The notes beneath the pieces were generated by a model that saw only the letters and a list, made by a program, of their open reading frames with translations, was not told the DNA's origin and did no database searches. The translations under genes were made by a program, and so were the position numbers. Positions 1-9,375 of a DNA stretch of 64,000 bases are shown in pieces (the stretch's first letter is position 1; each line of letters starts with the position of its first letter). The DNA lies in contig CAWIIF010000002.1 of NCBI GenBank assembly GCA_963836015.1, positions 124,001-188,000 on the forward strand, written 5' to 3'. Source of the DNA: CAWCDJ01 sp963836015. Its GTDB lineage: Bacteria > Acidobacteriota > Terriglobia > Bryobacterales > Bryobacteraceae.

Positions 1-1878
1 CACTTTCCAATCGTCCTGCGCGTAAACGCCGATGTTGTAGTTGCGCCGGCCCGCCGGCGGCTGGGGCAAGGCATACCCCGAAGTCTTCACATCGCCCAGC
101 AGGAAGTCCGCCACCGAGTTCACCGGGTTGCCGCCGCTGTTCTTCGCGTTGGTGATCTCTCCGGTGAACGTGTAATTTCCGGTAAACCAGCCGCTGTTTC
201 CAGTGCCGCCAGGGTTATAGATATTGAACTCGTTCTTACGGATATCCACTCCGAACTTGAGTAAGTGGTTGCCCCATACCTTGGTGGCCGACGCGCTCGG
301 CTGGTAATTGTTGTCGATCTGGCTGCGCAGCGTGTTACTGTTCAGCCCGTACTGGCTCCAGCCGTTCAGGTTGAATGTGGGCGCCGCCGGTCCGATCGCG
401 CGAGCGATACCCAGCACCGAGGGGACATCCAGACCCTGGCTCGGCGGAACGATTTCGCTGTTGTTCCTCCAGAAGCCCATGCGCGCATCCACTACCAGGG
501 TCGGCGTCCAGGTGCGCGTGTAATCCAGGGCAACCTGGTACCCCGTGGTCGTTCCCGGCCCTACGTTGTTTTCAAGCGGTCCCGGTATTTTCGGCTGGAT
601 CGGCGACAGCGCCCCGAAGTAGGTCAGGCTGCCGAATATCCGGTCCTTTTCGCTGATGTTCTCATCGATCCTGGTTGTGTAGTTGTTCGACGAGGGGTGC
701 GAGGATCCCACTTCCACAAGGTTGTTGATCGACCGGCCGTCCGCCGCGTCCGGCGATCCCGGCGAATTCGCGGCTGGCAGAACGCCGAGTATCTTGGCCG
801 CCGCGGAGTCGATCATACTGGCTGGAATCCGATTCCCCGGAAACGGTATCTTGGTTCCTGGCTGGTAGACCGGAATGGGCGAACCCGAGAAATCCCCCGA
901 GCGAAAGGCCGCGTCCGGTACCGAGGAGATGCCGTCGTATGGCGAAGCCTGCCGCAGTCCTTCGTAATTGAAGAAGAAGAAGGTCCGCTCCTTGCCGTTA
1001 TACAGCTTCGGAATCCACACCGGCCCGCCCAGTTTCACGCCGAAAAGATTGTACCGGTCTTCCGAACGCGGCTCCCCGCGCAGATTATTGAAGAAGTAGT
1101 TCGCGTTCAGATCCTCGTTCCGGAAGTATTCGTACGCCCCTCCGTGATAATGGTCGCCGCCCGAGTTGATGATCATGGAAACGGTGCCGCCCGACGTCCG
1201 GCCATACTCGGCCGAATAGGCTGACGTCAGCACCTTGAACTCGCGGATGGCGTCCGCCGGAGGCAGCGTCTGCACTCCCCCCGTGGATCCGGAAACCACG
1301 GAGATTCCATCCACCATGAATTCGCTGTTCAACGTGCGGCTCCCGTTCATCGAGAGCTGGTTGGCGTTGATGCCCGTAGCGTCGCCGCCCGATGAGACGC
1401 CCGGCGTCAGGGAGAGCAGGTTAAGGATGTTGCGGTTCGGCAGCGGCAGATTCTCTACCTGCGACGTCGTGATCACGCTCCCGATCGACGAGCTGTCCGT
1501 TGCCAGTTGTCCCGCCGCTTCGTCCGTCACGGTCACCGATTCCGCGACCGCACCCGGCTGCAGCGTCACGTTCACGGACGCGCGTTGGTCCACCGCCAGA
1601 TTGACGCCCGTCAGGTCCGCGCGTTTGAATCCCTCCCTCCGGACCGTCACGTTGTACCGCCCCGCCGGAAGCGCCGGCGCGCGGTATACGCCCGAACCGT
1701 TGGTCTGCCCGTGCCACATGGTCACGCCCGTGTCGGCGTTGATGATCGTTACCGTCGCCGCGGGAACCACCGCCTGCGATGGATCCGTCACCGTCCCGGA
1801 GATTACACCGGTTATCGTTTGCGCTAACAAGCACGCAGAGGCTGCCGCGCACACTAGGAATGCTCGTCGTAGAGACAC
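1..1878 (-). CDS. TonB-dependent receptor with carboxypeptidase-regulatory-like N-terminus (3' end outside window)
   Basis: 626 codons are visible and the frame runs off the left edge, so the C-terminal part of the barrel is missing. A GTG start at 1878 is preceded by AGAGGG about 8 bases upstream and gives a signal peptide (SLRRAFLVCAAASACLLAQ). Residues about 22-105 look like a carboxypeptidase-regulatory-like beta domain (GVISGTVTDPSQAVVPAA...). A plug-like region follows (LPLPNRNILNLLSLTPGV, YSAEYGRTSGGTVSMI), then barrel strands ending in YAQDDWKV, as in Oar-like acidobacterial receptors. It probably sits in the outer membrane and imports or binds large substrates. It is divergent from the secreted lyase at 1966 across about 87 bp, which suggests a polysaccharide link (inference). 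The substrate cannot be read from sequence. Confidence 0.85.
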   Translation of the reverse strand, partial: MSLRRAFLVCAAASACLLAQTITGVISGTVTDPSQAVVPAATVTIINADTGVTMWHGQTNGSGVYRAPALPAGRYNVTVRREGFKRADLTGVNLAVDQRASVNVTLQPGAVAESVTVTDEAAGQLATDSSSIGSVITTSQVENLPLPNRNILNLLSLTPGVSSGGDATGINANQLSMNGSRTLNSEFMVDGISVVSGSTGGVQTLPPADAIREFKVLTSAYSAEYGRTSGGTVSMIINSGGDHYHGGAYEYFRNEDLNANYFFNNLRGEPRSEDRYNLFGVKLGGPVWIPKLYNGKERTFFFFNYEGLRQASPYDGISSVPDAAFRSGDFSGSPIPVYQPGTKIPFPGNRIPASMIDSAAAKILGVLPAANSPGSPDAADGRSINNLVEVGSSHPSSNNYTTRIDENISEKDRIFGSLTYFGALSPIQPKIPGPLENNVGPGTTTGYQVALDYTRTWTPTLVVDARMGFWRNNSEIVPPSQGLDVPSVLGIARAIGPAAPTFNLNGWSQYGLNSNTLRSQIDNNYQPSASATKVWGNHLLKFGVDIRKNEFNIYNPGGTGNSGWFTGNYTFTGEITNAKNSGGNPVNSVADFLLGDVKTSGYALPQPPAGRRNYNIGVYAQDDWKV

Positions 1879-1965
1879 TATGATGACCCTCTTGCCTATA
1901 GCCTGCCACTGATCTTCGTTAACGTGAAATATGGTCGATTCTGTATTCCGGGGGTACTATGGGCT

Positions 1966-3978
1966 ATGCGGCTCCCAGCCCTGCTGCTCCTCGGCCTCCC
2001 GGTTTTTGCCCAACCCCGGCTCCTCTTGAACGAAGCGGATCTGGCCCGCATTCACAAGATAGAGGCCGCCGAGCCTTGGGCAGCCGCGGTGGTGCGCGAT
2101 CTCGTCCAGGAAGCGGAAGACTGGCCGGCCGCCCACGTGCGCGAGTTCGGCTTGAAGGAGTGGGCGCTCCCCTCCGAAGGTGCGGGATGGTCGCACGACT
2201 ACGTCTGCCCCGTGCATGGTGTCCGCCTCGTGCAGAAGGCTGGACATAACCTCTGCCCCATCGACGGCAAGGACTACCACGGCTGGCCGGTCGACAATGT
2301 CGTCTACATGCAGCGCAACGACGACAACGCCCGCGCCGCCCGCGACCTCGGACTGGCCTACCGCCTCACCGGTCGTGGAGAATTCGCCGAGAAGGCCCGC
2401 CGCATCTTCAACGCGTATTCCGCGATCTATCCCAGGCTCCCCATCCACGACAACAGCAACCAGCTCGATACAAAACGCGGCGCGCGCGTCATGTCCCAGA
2501 CCCTCTCCGAGGCCAAGTGGCTGGTTCCCCTCGCTTTCGGTTACGATCTGGTCCGCGGCGCCATGCCCGCCGCCGAGCGCGAGCGCTTCGAAACCGATGT
2601 TCTGCGCAACGCTGCCGCCGTCATCCGCCGCAACGACATGGGCGCCAGCAACTGGCAGAGCTGGCACAATGCTGCGCTGCTTGCGGTGGGCCTGCTGACC
2701 AACGACCACGCTCTGGCCGGTCTCGCCGTCGATGGACCTTCCGGTTTTCGCTTTCAGCTGCGCGAAGGAATCACTCCCGACGGCCCCTGGCACGAAGGCT
2801 CCTGGGGCTATCACTTCTTCGCGCTCGACCCCTTGCTGCTCACACGCGAGATGGCCGTCCGCGCCGGACTCCCGGTACCCGAAGCGTCCGCCCTCAAGCG
2901 GATGTTCGACGCCCCTCTGGGCTGCGTGCTCCCCGACGGCACGCTGCCGTCCTTCAACGATAGCGGCAGTACGCGCCTGGCCTCCGAGGCCCGCTTCTAC
3001 GATATCGGCTACCAGCTCTTTCACGATCCCCGTTATCTCAATGTCCTCCAGGGCCGCCCGCGCACGCTCGAATCGCTTCTTTGGGGAGCCGCGACGCTTC
3101 CCGAGGGCGCGCCCGCTCCGCTAACGAGCGAGGTTCTCCCCACGGCCGGCATCGCTCTGCTGCGGGTGCGTGGAAGCGACCACACCATCGCCATCAAGTT
3201 CGGACCACATGGCGGCGGCCACGGCCACTTCGACAAGTTGAGCTTTGTCAGCTATGCCAACGGCAAGCACCTCGCGGTGGACCCCGGCACCCAGGCCTAC
3301 GGCGCCAAGTCCCACGCCACATGGGACAAAATGACGGTCGCACACAACACCATCGCGGTGGACGAGCAAAGCCAGGCCGCCGCCACCGGGAGGCTCCTCG
3401 ATTGGACCGCTGGTCCGGATATGACCGCGATCCGCGTCTCCGCCGGCCCGGTCTATCCGAACGTCGAGATCGAGCGCACCATGGTGCTCACGCCCGCCTA
3501 CGCCCTCGACATTGTCGATGCCCGCTCCACCGATTCCGCCGTCCACCAGTTCGATTGGCTGTATCACAATTTCGGCACGGTTTCCGTCGCCGGTCTGCCC
3601 CTCGAGCCGTATACGAAACTCCCCGCGGCCAACGGCTACCAGCACCTCACCAAGACCCGCGCGGCCGCCGTTGCCGGAGACTGGCAGGTCGATTTCACCC
3701 AGCCCGGCTCGAACCTGCGCGTACACATGCTGGGATCCGACGGCACGACGGTCGTCATCGGGCAGGGCCTCGGTCCCGATCTGCGCGTCCCGGTGCCCTT
3801 TGTGATGGCCCGCCGCCGCGGCACCGCCGCCCACTTCGTCGCGTTGTACGAGCCCTCCACCGCGGCCCCATCGATCCGGTCGTTTCGCGAGACCTCCCCC
3901 GGCATCTTCACGATCGTCACCGCCTCCTCCACTGAGAAGATCCGCATCTCCCCCGGCCAGACCCCCTTCGTCCGCTGA
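1966..3978 (+). CDS. secreted heparinase II/III-like polysaccharide lyase
   Basis: About 670 aa. The ATG at 1966 is preferred because it begins a clean signal peptide (MRLPALLLLGLPVFAQ); a GTG at 1924 would add 14 residues. An alpha-helical toroid-like region is seen early (RAARDLGLAYRLTGRGEFAEKARRIF), then NWQSWHNAALLAVG and DGPWHEGSWGYHFFALD, which carry the Asn, His and Tyr typical of this lyase fold. The second half has the heparinase II/III beta-sandwich motif (GPHGGGHGHFDKLSF ... DPGTQAYG ... HNTIAVD). Two cysteine knuckles, CPVHG and CPIDG, near residues 75-100 could bind a metal. It likely cleaves an acidic polysaccharide outside the cytoplasm. The substrate is unknown, and alginate-lyase-like activity is equally possible. 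Confidence 0.8.
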   Translation: MRLPALLLLGLPVFAQPRLLLNEADLARIHKIEAAEPWAAAVVRDLVQEAEDWPAAHVREFGLKEWALPSEGAGWSHDYVCPVHGVRLVQKAGHNLCPIDGKDYHGWPVDNVVYMQRNDDNARAARDLGLAYRLTGRGEFAEKARRIFNAYSAIYPRLPIHDNSNQLDTKRGARVMSQTLSEAKWLVPLAFGYDLVRGAMPAAERERFETDVLRNAAAVIRRNDMGASNWQSWHNAALLAVGLLTNDHALAGLAVDGPSGFRFQLREGITPDGPWHEGSWGYHFFALDPLLLTREMAVRAGLPVPEASALKRMFDAPLGCVLPDGTLPSFNDSGSTRLASEARFYDIGYQLFHDPRYLNVLQGRPRTLESLLWGAATLPEGAPAPLTSEVLPTAGIALLRVRGSDHTIAIKFGPHGGGHGHFDKLSFVSYANGKHLAVDPGTQAYGAKSHATWDKMTVAHNTIAVDEQSQAAATGRLLDWTAGPDMTAIRVSAGPVYPNVEIERTMVLTPAYALDIVDARSTDSAVHQFDWLYHNFGTVSVAGLPLEPYTKLPAANGYQHLTKTRAAAVAGDWQVDFTQPGSNLRVHMLGSDGTTVVIGQGLGPDLRVPVPFVMARRRGTAAHFVALYEPSTAAPSIRSFRETSPGIFTIVTASSTEKIRISPGQTPFVR

Positions 3979-4063
3979 CAGCCTGTTTGGCCTGGCCGGC
4001 CGGTGCAGCCGACCGCCGGGAGAGTTTGCCCGAGCCCGCCCGTTGAAAGCGGGTGCGGCGTTC

Positions 4064-4207
4064 GTTCACCCCGAGGATGTTGCGGACCTCAAACCAATCT
4101 ACGATGCCTCGTACCTGGAACTGGCGCTCCGGGAGGCGATACCGCTCGCAACCTTGGATGGTGAACTGGGAGCCGCCGCGCGTGCGGAGGGTTCTCGGCT
4201 GATCTGA
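4064..4207 (+). pseudogene. C-terminal relic of a VapC-type PIN-domain toxin
   Basis: In this frame the 3' part reads DLKPIYDASYLELALREAIP followed by LATLDGELGAAARAEGSRLI and a stop at 4205-4207. This matches the C-terminal block of VapC ribonuclease toxins, with the late acidic residues in YDASYLELA and ATLD. The N-terminal half with the first catalytic Asp, a start codon and an antitoxin gene are absent. The upstream in-frame sequence (about 3980-4063) does not resemble a PIN domain. It is a decayed gene fragment between the lyase and the sensor kinase and probably makes no active toxin. Confidence 0.6.
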
Positions 4208-4242
4208 TTGCAAACCGGTCCCGAGCCGCGCCTCCAATTCGG

Positions 4243-6579
4243 TCAGTTCACCCGGAAGCCGGTCGCCGGCACTTCAGGACTTGCATGGCCGCGGCCGGAT
4301 TCGACGGTTGCGCCGGTCGCAGAAGCGGCGGCCTCCGCGATTCCGGCCTTCACTTTTTCCGACAGTTGAACCGGGGTGTAGGGTTTGTGCAGGAATCCGA
4401 ACTGGCGCCGGTTGTTGAACTTCGGAAGGACCCCGCCTTCGTCGTACCCGCTCGACAACAGAATCGGGAGGTCCGGCCGGATGAAGCGAAGCTGCTCGAT
4501 GGTCTGTTGAGCGCTCATTCCGGGCATCGAGAGATCCAGCAGCACCAGCGCCGGCGGGCTCGGGCAGTGCCGCACCAGCTCCACCGCCGAGTACCCGTCC
4601 TCGGCCAGCAGGACCGTGTACCCATAAGTCTCGAGTATGCTCCCGGCCAGCCGCCGGATCGAGTCCTCGTCATCCACTACCACGATCAGTCCCTCGCCCT
4701 GAAGGTCCGGCGCCGGGTCTGCTTCCGGCTGCTCGATGGGATGGGCGGAAGTGCCGGCCGCGAGAAGCGCCTGGAAGCGCGTCCCTTTCCCCGGGGTGCT
4801 GTCCACACGCAGCGTGCCTTTGTGCGCGTGGATGATCCCCAGCACGGCTGCCAGCCCCAATCCGCGGCCGAGAAACTTCGTGGTGAAGAACGGCTCGAAG
4901 ATCCTCGCCCGCGTCGAGTCATCCATCCCGATACCGTCGTCTTCTACTTCAATGGTGACGTAATCGGAGACGGGGTGCCCCTCGGGTGCGCCGTCCTCTC
5001 CCGCGGTCCCGCTGAGGCGCTGGGTATAGGCGCGCACGGCAACCGTTCCCTTGCGGCCTTCGGGAATGGCTTCCGCCGCATTGATCACCAGGTTCATGAT
5101 CACCTGCTGCATCTGCCCGGCGTCCGCCTCGATGAACGGCAAATCGCTCCGCAGATCCAGCTTCAGCTCGACGTTTTTCGGGATGACGGAACGAATCAGC
5201 CGCTCGATGTCGCGAATGACCGTGGAGACCTGCAGCCGCTCCACCTCGACGTGGCCCTTGCCGGAGTAGGCCAGCATCTGGCGGGTGAGGTTGGCAGCCT
5301 TGCTGCTGGCCAGTTCGATCTCTTCGAGCGGCGCTCTCACGGGGTGATAGGGCGGCATCAGCCGGGAAGCCAGGTTCGCATTGCCCATGATCACCAGCAG
5401 CAGGTTGTTGAAGTCGTGCGCAATGCCGCCCGCCAGAATACCCAGGCTTTCGAGCCGCTGTGTGTGCCGCAGCTTCTCTTCGTTGCGCTTCTGCACGGTG
5501 ACGTCGATCGCGATACCCACCAGCCGCGATGGCTGCCCGTCGTCATCCGCATATCCACGGCCCCGTATAAGCGCCCAGCGCGTTTCCTCGGCCGAATGGG
5601 AATAGCGGAACTCCGTCTCGAAAGGCACCTGGTCCTGCTCGCAGCGGGCCAGGGCCTGCTTCACGGTATTGCGGTCGTCGGCGTGTATCAACTCGAGGAA
5701 TGCCTCTTCGGTGCCTGCGAACGAGCCCGGAGAATGGCCGAACATCCGCTCCAGCTCCGAAGACCATACGAACTGCCCGTTCTCCAGATCGCGGGTCCAC
5801 GTGCCCACCAGCGCCACTTCAGGCGCCAGCCGGAGGCGTTCTTCCGTTTCGCGAAGCACGCGTTCGGCATCCCGGCGGGGCGTGATGTCCCGGCTGCACA
5901 GGGAGAGGCCGGATTCGAACGGGTACACCGTGGTTTCGTACCAGCGGTTCTGGCGCAGCACGAACATTTCGAAGGAGGTGGAAACGCGCGTTTCGAGAGC
6001 CTGTTGGAGCGCCTGCCGCGGACCTGCGGCGCAGAAGGCCGGGATCATCGTCCAGACCTCTTCGCCGACCAGCGCCTCCGCCGAGACTCCCGCAATCGCC
6101 GCCAGGTTTCGATTGGCGTAAATGAAGCGGCACCGGGCATCGAGCGCTCCGAACGCATCGGAGATCGAGCTGAGAATTCTCTGCTGGCTGCGGTGAGCGT
6201 CCAGCGTTTCCTTTTGCGCCCGCTGAGAGACTCTCATCGCGTCCCGCATCTGCTCGCCGAGCCAGCTGATGCACAGGCCGTCGAGAAGGAAGAGCACGAG
6301 AAACAGCTCCGAGCTGACATCCAGGGCACCGTGAAGGAAGACAAAGATGATGGCCACAGTGCTCGCGCTGGTCGAAGCAAGGCCCGGAAGCAGCCCGCCA
6401 TAGGCGGCGGCCGCCATCACGGGCAGGATATAGGCGATATATGGCTGGACGCTTCCGAAAACCGGCCGCGCCATGAGTGCCATCATGGTGGCTGCAACGA
6501 CCGCGGTCAGCCCAAACGCGTAAGGCAGGGCCGGTTCGAGCCGGGTTTTCGGTGAGCGCAGTTCGAGCTCAACCAACAT
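4243..6579 (-). CDS. membrane hybrid sensor histidine kinase (4TM, PAS, HisKA, HATPase, REC)
   Basis: 778 aa. The N-terminus has about four membrane segments (residues about 15-110) of the KdpD/DUF4118 type (PYIAYILPVMAAAAYGGLLPG). Two PAS modules follow at about 130-365, the second with a PAC tail. HisKA contains the phosphoacceptor His in LAGGIAHDFNNLL. HATPase_c has N, G1 and G2 boxes (NLVINAAEAIP, DDGIGMD, GRGLGLAAVLGI). A C-terminal receiver (about 650-765) has the acidic pair VVDDEDS, the phosphoacceptor Asp in LVLLDLSMPG, and the Lys in HKPYT. No output DNA-binding domain is present, so signalling must go to another protein. The ligand is unknown. It is divergent from the TIGR03435 gene. 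Confidence 0.9.
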   Translation of the reverse strand: MLVELELRSPKTRLEPALPYAFGLTAVVAATMMALMARPVFGSVQPYIAYILPVMAAAAYGGLLPGLASTSASTVAIIFVFLHGALDVSSELFLVLFLLDGLCISWLGEQMRDAMRVSQRAQKETLDAHRSQQRILSSISDAFGALDARCRFIYANRNLAAIAGVSAEALVGEEVWTMIPAFCAAGPRQALQQALETRVSTSFEMFVLRQNRWYETTVYPFESGLSLCSRDITPRRDAERVLRETEERLRLAPEVALVGTWTRDLENGQFVWSSELERMFGHSPGSFAGTEEAFLELIHADDRNTVKQALARCEQDQVPFETEFRYSHSAEETRWALIRGRGYADDDGQPSRLVGIAIDVTVQKRNEEKLRHTQRLESLGILAGGIAHDFNNLLLVIMGNANLASRLMPPYHPVRAPLEEIELASSKAANLTRQMLAYSGKGHVEVERLQVSTVIRDIERLIRSVIPKNVELKLDLRSDLPFIEADAGQMQQVIMNLVINAAEAIPEGRKGTVAVRAYTQRLSGTAGEDGAPEGHPVSDYVTIEVEDDGIGMDDSTRARIFEPFFTTKFLGRGLGLAAVLGIIHAHKGTLRVDSTPGKGTRFQALLAAGTSAHPIEQPEADPAPDLQGEGLIVVVDDEDSIRRLAGSILETYGYTVLLAEDGYSAVELVRHCPSPPALVLLDLSMPGMSAQQTIEQLRFIRPDLPILLSSGYDEGGVLPKFNNRRQFGFLHKPYTPVQLSEKVKAGIAEAAASATGATVESGRGHASPEVPATGFRVN

Positions 6580-6655
6580 GGGTCACTAAGATGCTATGCG
6601 ATCGCGGCGCAAAAGTCGTTCTTACCAAACGTTATCAAGACCCCTGTCGGCTAAG

Positions 6656-6713
6656 GATAATATTGACAGCCTGGAACGGAGTAAAATGGGCCGCAAGAAC
6701 CGGGAGGCCGGCC
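6656..6713 (+). promoter_or_regulatory. leader region of the TIGR03435-family gene
   Basis: A TTGACA lies at about 6663 and a GATAAT-like hexamer just before it, but no pair has convincing 16-18 bp spacing. The ribosome binding site GGGAGG (6702-6707) is clear and fixes the start at 6714. Confidence 0.3.
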
Positions 6714-7841
6714 ATGAAGAAGCTGACGTTGATCATCGCGCTCGCATCCTTCACCGGAAGCGCGTTGCTGGCCCAGGATATTACCGGCACGTGGCAGGGC
6801 ACGTTACAGGCCGGCAGGGAACTGCGGACCGTCATCAAGATTTCGAAGGCCGACGGAGGCGCCCTGAAGGCCGTCATGTACAGCATCGACCAGGGTGGGG
6901 CGGGCATCGGCGTCAGCGCGATCACCCTGCAGGGATCGACCTTCAAAATGTCGATTGCCGGAATCGGAGGCACGTATGAGGGAAAGCTGAGCGAGGATGG
7001 CAACTCGATCGCCGGGACGTGGACCCAGGGAGGCGGACCCCTGCCGCTGAACCTGACGCGTGCCACCAGCGCGACGGCGTGGACCATTCCGGAGCCTCCG
7101 CCCCGCCTGAAACCAATGGCTGCGGATGCAAACCCGGCCTTTGAGGTGGCTACGATCAAGCCGAGCAGGCCTGAGGCGCAGGGCAAAATATTTCAGGTCA
7201 GAGGCCGCCATTTTGCCACAATCAACACGTCTCTCAGCGATCTCATCACGTTCGCCTATGGGCTGCATCCGCGGCAGATCACGGGCGGACCTTCGTGGAT
7301 CGAATCGGAGAAGTACGACCTGGGCGCGCAGCCCGAGGGAGAGGGACAGCCCAGCGGCAGGCAGTGGAAGGTGATGGTTCAGATACTCCTGGCGGATCGC
7401 TTCAAGCTCACCTTCCATCGCGACAAGAAAGAGCTCTCCGTGTACGCCATCGTGGTGGGCAAATCTGGGCCGAAGCTCACCAAAAGCGAAGGTGACCCGA
7501 ACGGCCTTCCCGGCCTGTTTTTCCCGCGGCTCGGAGTATTGAATGGAAGGAACGCAACCATGGCGGACTTTGCGGGCGTGATGCAGAGCGCCGTTCTCGA
7601 CCGGCCCGTGGTCGATCAGACCGAGCTCGCCGGCAGGTTCGACTTTACGCTGACGTGGACGCCCGACGAGTTTCAGTTCGGCGGCCTCGGCGTCAAAGCC
7701 CAACCTCCGGCCGACAATGCCGCCGCGCCGCCGGATCTGTTCAGCGCGATCCAGGAGCAACTGGGTCTGAAGCTGGCGTCTACCAAGGCGCCTGTCGACA
7801 TCGTTGTCGTGGACAGCGTCGAAAAGCCCTCGGGAAATTGA
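6714..7841 (+). CDS. TIGR03435-family exported protein with lipocalin-like N-terminal domain
   Basis: 375 aa. Start chosen at 6714 because of GGGAGG six bases upstream and a signal peptide (MKKLTLIIALASFTGSALLAQ). Residues about 22-125 form a small beta-rich domain (GTWQGTLQAG ... GTYEGKLSEDGNSIAGTWTQGG). This is of the kind found before exported hydrolases. The rest is the soil-associated TIGR03435 domain: FEVATIKPS near the start, then YGLHPRQITGGPSWIESEKYD, LLADRFKLTFHRDKKELSVYAI, and a C-terminal APVDIVVVDSVEKPS. This family is greatly expanded in Solibacter-type genomes and has no known biochemical function. The fusion of the two domains is the notable point. Confidence 0.85.
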   Translation: MKKLTLIIALASFTGSALLAQDITGTWQGTLQAGRELRTVIKISKADGGALKAVMYSIDQGGAGIGVSAITLQGSTFKMSIAGIGGTYEGKLSEDGNSIAGTWTQGGGPLPLNLTRATSATAWTIPEPPPRLKPMAADANPAFEVATIKPSRPEAQGKIFQVRGRHFATINTSLSDLITFAYGLHPRQITGGPSWIESEKYDLGAQPEGEGQPSGRQWKVMVQILLADRFKLTFHRDKKELSVYAIVVGKSGPKLTKSEGDPNGLPGLFFPRLGVLNGRNATMADFAGVMQSAVLDRPVVDQTELAGRFDFTLTWTPDEFQFGGLGVKAQPPADNAAAPPDLFSAIQEQLGLKLASTKAPVDIVVVDSVEKPSGN

Positions 7842-7850
7842 CGGCGGCCC

Positions 7851-9374
7851 CTATCCGAAACGCAGGAGGCCCACGAGCACTCCGGCAAACACCACTACAC
7901 CGAACACCACCGCGATCACGATCTGCTTCCGGGTCACGGCCGCGGGCGCTGCGGGAGCCGCGGAGTCGAGCGGCGGCAGCGCCTCCTCGGCCGCGGCGCG
8001 CGTCGACGGGTCGTAGAGCTCCGACGGCAGCATGTCCACCGGCTCGAGTTTCACTTTACGCGGCATGTAGCCGAACGTCTGGTCCGCCGTGTTCACCTGG
8101 CGGTATGGGCCCGGATCATCGAAAACCACGATCAGGCTCCCGGGAAGGATGTGCGCCAGGATGGCCGATTTCGGATTCGACTGGTCGTACACCGGCACGG
8201 CTGCCTGTTCCATCAGGCGGAACACCCGGCCCATCGGGTTCCCCACGGTCAGCATCGATAACTCGTCGCCGGAGACCGAATCCGGCATGCCCATGCTTTC
8301 CCCGGGCGGATGTTGGCGTCCGAATTCCTGGCCGGCGTGCAGCGCCTGCTCCACTTCCGAAACGGCGACTCCGCCGTTGAACTCGGCCAGCCGCTGGACG
8401 CGCTGTTGGATGGGCGGGTGCGAGGCGAACAGCCCTCCGTTCAACAGCCCCTGTGCCAGACCGGGGGCCGGGTCGGCGAAATAGAGGTGCGAGACCACGG
8501 GGTTGGCGCCGGCCACCGCCGAGCCGGCTCCCGCGATCTTAGCCAGGGCCCGCATCAGTCCTTCGGGATATCGCGTGAGCAGGGCGGCATCGGCGTCCGC
8601 CAAAAATTCCCGGCTGCGGGAAAGCGCCGAGCGAATCAGCGCGGCCAGTACCGGGGCGATGAAGAAGACATATATGTAGAGCGGCGACAGCATCAGCCGG
8701 TACGTCCGGTACTGGTCCATCGTCGAGCCGGAGACCGCCTGCTTGGATTCCTGTATGCCGCGCCGCCGCATGAGGTAGGGCAGGCGCAGAAACAGCACGA
8801 TAGCGGCCACGATCGTATTCAACCGCGTATCGTGGTTGCCGATATGGGAAAGTTCGTGCGCGAGTACGCCTTCCAGCTCCCGGCGGTCCATCAGCTTGAG
8901 CAGGCCCGTCGTGATCGCGACCACCGAGTGCGACGGATGCATCCCGGCGGCGAAAGCGTTCGGCGCGGCGCTGTCGATTAGGTAGAGGCGGGGCTTGGGA
9001 AGTCCGGCCCCGATCGCCAGGTTTTCCAGCAGCCGTTTGGCTTCGACGTCGGACGGACCGGCCGGCCGCGCTCCGGCGAACGCCAGAACTTTGGCGACCG
9101 GCGAAGACGCGATCGCCCAAAAGAGCAGTCCCAGAACCCCGATCAGTCCCAGCGCAAATACGACCATGAGCCGGAACATGAGCGTGTGGTCGACGGCGTG
9201 CGTCCCATGGCCGCCGGCCAGCCGGTAGACGACGGTGAGGGCGAATCCGTAGCTGAGGAACAGCACGAACGGCGCGATCGACGCAACGGCCATCGCAACC
9301 AGCAGCACGGTCTTGCGGTGGTTATGAGCGATGCGGTTGTACACCAGCACCGGCTCGGTGCATGCGGGTGTCAT
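7851..9374 (-). CDS. M48-family (HtpX-like) membrane zinc metalloprotease
   Basis: 507 aa. Two N-terminal membrane segments (about 22-50 and 66-92) precede the M48 catalytic domain. The zinc motif HELSHIGNHD is at residues 173-182, and a downstream Glu in SREFLADADA is the likely third zinc ligand. A long insertion and soluble region (about 330-470) follows. A C-terminal hydrophobic tail (IVIAVVFGVVVFAGVLVGLL) could anchor the protein again. It lies one base downstream of lemA; LemA-M48 pairs are common and are thought to act in membrane protein quality control. It is longer than a typical HtpX (about 290 aa). Confidence 0.85.
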   Translation of the reverse strand: MTPACTEPVLVYNRIAHNHRKTVLLVAMAVASIAPFVLFLSYGFALTVVYRLAGGHGTHAVDHTLMFRLMVVFALGLIGVLGLLFWAIASSPVAKVLAFAGARPAGPSDVEAKRLLENLAIGAGLPKPRLYLIDSAAPNAFAAGMHPSHSVVAITTGLLKLMDRRELEGVLAHELSHIGNHDTRLNTIVAAIVLFLRLPYLMRRRGIQESKQAVSGSTMDQYRTYRLMLSPLYIYVFFIAPVLAALIRSALSRSREFLADADAALLTRYPEGLMRALAKIAGAGSAVAGANPVVSHLYFADPAPGLAQGLLNGGLFASHPPIQQRVQRLAEFNGGVAVSEVEQALHAGQEFGRQHPPGESMGMPDSVSGDELSMLTVGNPMGRVFRLMEQAAVPVYDQSNPKSAILAHILPGSLIVVFDDPGPYRQVNTADQTFGYMPRKVKLEPVDMLPSELYDPSTRAAAEEALPPLDSAAPAAPAAVTRKQIVIAVVFGVVVFAGVLVGLLRFG

Positions 9375-9375
9375 C

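Noticed and set aside
3917..4237. A leftward 106-residue open frame opposite the end of the lyase gene.
   Set aside because: It is antisense to the lyase 3' end and the VapC relic and matches nothing recognisable.
4285..6555. Very long open frames antisense to the sensor kinase (also antisense to the efflux genes at 55151-56959, 57878-59803 and 59882-61777, and to iolD/iolA at 39587-41317).
   Set aside because: They lie opposite clearly conserved genes, have compositionally biased Arg/Gly/His-rich products with no domain, and are a known effect of high third-position GC.
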